Source: Eupeodes corollae
Taxonomy: Eukaryota > Arthropoda > Insecta > Diptera > Syrphidae
NCBI RefSeq assembly: GCF_945859685.1
Contig: NC_079148.1
Location: forward strand, 42,481,946-42,545,945
Reading direction: 5' to 3'
DNA: 64,000 bases
This document shows, piece by piece, positions 63,401 through 64,000 of the stretch. The position numbers were made by a program, and so were the translations under genes. The notes under the pieces were generated by a model. That model saw only the letters and a list, made by a program, of their open reading frames with translations. It made no database searches and was not told the DNA's origin. The number at the start of each line of letters is the position of its first letter. Within the stretch, counting starts at the first letter, position 1.

Positions 63401-64000
63401 CTCAACATTCACATTGTGTCCTACGGAATTGGTCAAATGTAAACTACAAGCAATGCGAGAGGTAACACAAAAAAGAATAGAAAAAAGTCCTTAAGTTGTT
63501 TTTTTCTTTCTCACACATAACATAACACGTTTTCTTTAAGACTGGAGGAGCAGTAGTAAAAGACACAAAAGCTCAGAACATATCCTCATTCCAGCTTACG
63601 AAACAAATATTCAAAGCAGAAGGTAAGTTTTTCTAAATTTAAACATCTGTACGGTGTTTATTTTTTCTATTTATTTACAGGTATTGGAGGATTTTATCGA
63701 GGCCTTACCTCAACCTTCATGAGAGAGATGCCCGGTTATTTCTTCTTCTTCGGCGGGTACGAGGGAACTCGGGAGCTTCTTGCAAAGTATGAGACACTCA
63801 CTTAAATTATAGTTAAAGGCAAATAAGATTAAATTGTTCGATATTTTATAGACCGGGTCAATCAAAAGAAGACATTGGAGCATTAAAAACGATGTTTGCT
63901 GGAGCAGTTGGCGGTGTCACTCTTTGGGTTATGGTTTTTCCTGCGGATGTTATCAAAAGTCGAATTCAAGTTAATAACTCGAGAAGTAGTATGACCTCGG
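48406..64000 (+). CDS. Mitochondrial ornithine-type carrier (SLC25A15/ORNT family), partial at window end
   Basis: Exons 48406-48472, 63097-63461, 63541-63622, 63681-63786 and 63852 to beyond 64000 join in frame (256 residues seen; the family has about 300). Exon 1 encodes MRGSESENNFKTGAIDFTAG and SL, then G is split across the intron, giving the AGSLGG start of the first carrier repeat. Three signatures are present: PMDTVKVK (residues 33-40), PTELVKCK (131-138) and PADVIKSR in the last exon. PGYFFFFGGYE and ENSVLFAAYGGCQKF are close to vertebrate ORNT1. The family sits in the inner mitochondrial membrane (six helices) and exchanges ornithine/citrulline or other basic amino acids; substrate here is inferred. 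Start choice: the ATG at 48406 is the only one joining the donor GTGAGT in phase. The first intron is 14.6 kb and filled with transposons. Confidence 0.92.
49676..50102 (-). pseudogene. Tc1-like transposase C-terminal part
   Basis: Contains LQQDNAPCH with the second catalytic Asp, then after a frameshift near 50025 the PPQSRDLNIIENVWSLLKRK block with the final acidic residue, ending in ASQNTYANE and a stop inside the terminal region. Typical C-terminal third of a Tc1 transposase; the rest lies beyond the hAT element at 55090-55330. Confidence 0.85.
50281..51157 (+). pseudogene. RTE-A copy 2 apurinic-type endonuclease
   Basis: Open from a TGA at about 50278 to the TAA at 51155. Motifs in order: ICTWNVRSLNRP (Asn site), ITAIQEIRWDG (Glu site), VLGDFNAKLGRED and DSDHYLVVARVAL (catalytic Asp-His). 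This domain nicks the target to prime reverse transcription. The original product continued into the linker and RT; the stop codon separates them here. The first ATG in frame is at 50525, downstream of the first two motifs, so the true start was upstream. Confidence 0.88.
51368..53322 (+). pseudogene. RTE-A copy 2 linker and reverse transcriptase
   Basis: The frame is open from just after the frameshift at about 51365 to TAG at 53320-53322. The basic Arg/Lys/Glu-rich coiled linker (ARELYEQKRREERRLFRRKK) is followed by LKSNKAAGADGLNAELFKAA, LNCTNYRGVSLLNIAYKIFS, motif A FIDFKAAYDSIYRDE, motif B GFRQGDALSCDFFNIVLER, motif C LLAYADDIDIIGR (near 52515-52553), the thumb with GKTKYMLSSRKD, and a C-terminal RWLGHVERME region. 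All catalytic Asp residues are present. Family role: target-primed reverse transcription. Confidence 0.9.
53331..53358 (+). repeat. TAAG tail of RTE-A copy 2
   Basis: Four to five TAAG units follow CGCCACCT, ending in the target duplication. RTE-type elements end in short tandem repeats rather than poly(A), in agreement. Confidence 0.85.
53362..54690 (-). pseudogene. hAT transposase, BED-finger type, broken
   Basis: Right to left on the - strand: a degraded BED finger (CRKTYSRKGRTTSSLKIHLK, near 54610-54680, first Cys pair damaged); then LPFNFVDGLGFRRIIQEL, RGRNFFTDFICNEL and ISFTSDIWTDPSSSVSLISL (54288-53875); then a frameshift and a poorly conserved middle (53508-53837); then NNPLDWWKVHQTDFKRLSKV and ALKYLSPPPDSVR (53365-53500), the C-terminal dimerisation region, cut by the RTE-A insertion. 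Stops occur between the blocks. The protein would bind the element ends and catalyse cut-and-paste transfer; this copy cannot. Confidence 0.85.
55451..56390 (+). mobile_element. Tc1-like element 2, different family, + strand
   Basis: A decayed transposase read in pieces: SGKPSKTIPKRRMKD-like HTH linker near 55640, SVRRRLVKANLLRRIARMVA near 55756, GPEGGKKWRNVLWMDETKIN near 55866 (first catalytic Asp in MDE), ELNPKYIQKTVKDGGGSILL near 55936, FSWYGIGPIHLIKGKMD near 56000, and FKNQNISVLEWPI near 56140, where the PAQSPDLNPIENLW block is damaged. It is clearly of a different Tc1 family from element 1 and lies head to head next to it. The right end repeat could not be found. Confidence 0.75.
56391..57955. 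other. AT-rich spacer inside the intron
   Basis: No gene seen. It contains a SINE body fragment at 56557-56650; the frame at 56993-57229 has no recognisable features. Confidence 0.4.
56557..56650 (-). mobile_element. SINE body fragment
   Basis: The stretch GCCGATTTCAAACGGATAAT, then TTGAGAATGCGG, TCATGACAA, TTTGGAGAATTTTGTAAATC and CTCTCAAGAGGC matches the middle of the SINE at 60659-60967 (about 60783-60871) with scattered differences. Neither the tRNA-like head nor the shared 3' end remains. Confidence 0.65.
57960..58258 (+). mobile_element. Element B fragment (RT finger and early palm)
   Basis: Similar to 42640-42900 of copy 2: CCTAAAAAACTAATCCTCCT corresponds to the PKKVN region, then AGAAACGCTGATTAA, CATGGTTCATCTCACCGAAC, TTTTGGAGAAAGTAAGATTA and GCATTTG, where it stops. 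It retains a stretch (AATGATAGACAGTAGGGCTT) absent from copy 2. The rest of this copy may continue at 62650. Confidence 0.7.
58259..58639. other. Short spacer before the transposase-like remnant
   Basis: It begins with TCTCATGATTT repeated several times (58272-58335). Nothing coding is seen. It may hold the 5' end of the element that follows. Confidence 0.4.
58640..59875 (+). pseudogene. Transposase-like remnant, superfamily not assigned
   Basis: Reading in three frames: an acidic N-terminal part (SDGSGDDPSILSSDEDEGDV, near 58757), then LTKLASASDRTGVSDRSASI (58876) and LYFDGRTDKTMILETIG with a possible catalytic Asp (near 59069); then after a frameshift GGHYLGHVTPSCGNAK, EEITAVGCDGTIVNTGSKNG, PVHWFICLLHLNELLLRHLM and PITIEHLSTDQKYV (59160-59590); then MSHSRWLTTAKRILRLYVAT (near 59655) and GPTHILALIKASKYLPKNL (near 59815). 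I have seen this domain order in repeated uncharacterised animal proteins and think it is an RNase-H-fold transposase or a domesticated relative. At 59875 the sequence is cut by RTE-A copy 4. Confidence 0.55.
59876..62620 (-). mobile_element. RTE-A non-LTR retrotransposon, copy 4 (3' end missing)
   Basis: On the - strand, from right to left: 5' leader with GCAGCGGACGAATTCTCGAG (near 62590) shared with copy 1; endonuclease (ICTWNVRSFNRP near 62290; ITAIQEVRWDG; SDHYLVV near 61660); linker RRFDVRRLQSQETAMYFSDR to 61109; RT start (60336-60650); motif A region damaged near 60210; GFRQGDALSCDFFNIVLERI (60110-60050) and LLGYADDIDIIGRSKRD (near 59975). The similarity stops at GLVVND (59880), so about 0.7 kb of thumb and the 3' end are lost. 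It diverges more from copy 2 than copies 1 and 3 do, so it is older or a subfamily. A SINE interrupts it at 60659-60967. Confidence 0.88.
60659..60967 (-). mobile_element. tRNA-derived SINE, full length, 309 bp
   Basis: On the - strand the head reads TACCCGTGGCATGATGGTTA then GTGCGATGG (box A type) and GGTCTTGGGTTCGATCCCTA (box B, GGTTCGATCCC, near 60910), the internal RNA polymerase III promoter of a tRNA. A unique middle follows, then the 3' end CGGACTGTTGCGCCACC and CATT-type repeats. Target duplication of 11 nt with two mismatches: CACTTATTCAA (60648-60658) and CACTTCGTCAA (60968-60978), inside RTE-A copy 4. Fragments of the same family: 20857, 30885 and 56557. Confidence 0.88.
62650..62810 (+). 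mobile_element. Element B 3' end fragment
   Basis: TACACGGATTTGGAATGCTA and CACTCAAAATCAATGTGCAT correspond to the C-terminal end of element B (about 43880-43960 of copy 2, RMWNALP region). It has the same orientation as the piece at 57960-58258. The two may be ends of one copy split by the elements between them, with about 0.9 kb lost. Confidence 0.6.
62811..63096 (+). other. End of intron 1 of the carrier gene
   Basis: AT-rich sequence with a pyrimidine-rich stretch before the acceptor at 63096. Nothing else seen. Confidence 0.5.

Noticed and set aside
1..64000. CRISPR arrays, operons, bacterial origins or phage modules
   Set aside because: No regularly spaced direct repeats and no prokaryotic gene layout; the window is eukaryotic.

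Overview
This window is nuclear DNA of an insect, most probably a higher fly (a tephritid-type dipteran is my guess, not shown by the sequence). Reasons: AT-rich spacers, short phased introns with GT/AG borders, a PRDM-type zinc-finger gene with long His/Gln/Asn/Gly tracts, and a dense mix of insect-type mobile elements. No bacterial operon, CRISPR array, rRNA or free-standing tRNA gene was seen. 

Two host genes are supported, both on the + strand. (1) A PR-domain zinc-finger regulator, 26284-37762. Eight coding exons join in perfect phase into 1879 codons: Gly/Asn/Asp-rich N-terminus, acidic stretches, a zinc knuckle, a PR(SET) domain, seven zinc fingers and a long low-complexity tail. (2) A mitochondrial ornithine-type carrier (SLC25A15/ORNT family), starting at 48406 and running off the right edge. 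Its first coding exon is only 67 nt and is separated from exon 2 by a 14.6 kb intron. 

Most of the rest is transposon. One non-LTR retrotransposon family ('RTE-A', endonuclease plus reverse transcriptase, tail of TAAG repeats) is present four times (521-3405, 45660-46871, 50232-53349, 59876-62620) and once as a 45-nt end fragment (40826-40870). Other elements are a second RTE-clade element (39823-41640), several Jockey/CR1-like fragments, mariner elements (44708-45619 with TIRs; degraded copies near 9.6 and 34.6 kb), two Tc1-like elements, a hAT element, an unassigned transposase-like remnant (58640-59875), a tRNA-derived SINE (60659-60967) and a pair of non-coding dispersed repeats. 

Region by region: 1-3.4 kb RTE-A copy; 3.4-26 kb AT-rich spacer with eroded retroelements; 26.3-37.8 kb PRDM gene (its introns hold repeats); 38.5-46.9 kb retroelement and mariner cluster; 48.4-64 kb carrier gene, whose first intron holds a three-deep nest (Tc1-like containing hAT containing RTE-A) and further elements. 

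The most interesting signal is the relation between the SINE and RTE-A. The last ~33 nt of both are nearly the same, and both make target duplications of about 11 bp. This suggests the SINE uses the RTE-A enzyme. Host genes and elements do not appear to act in a common pathway. No clearly new biological system was found.
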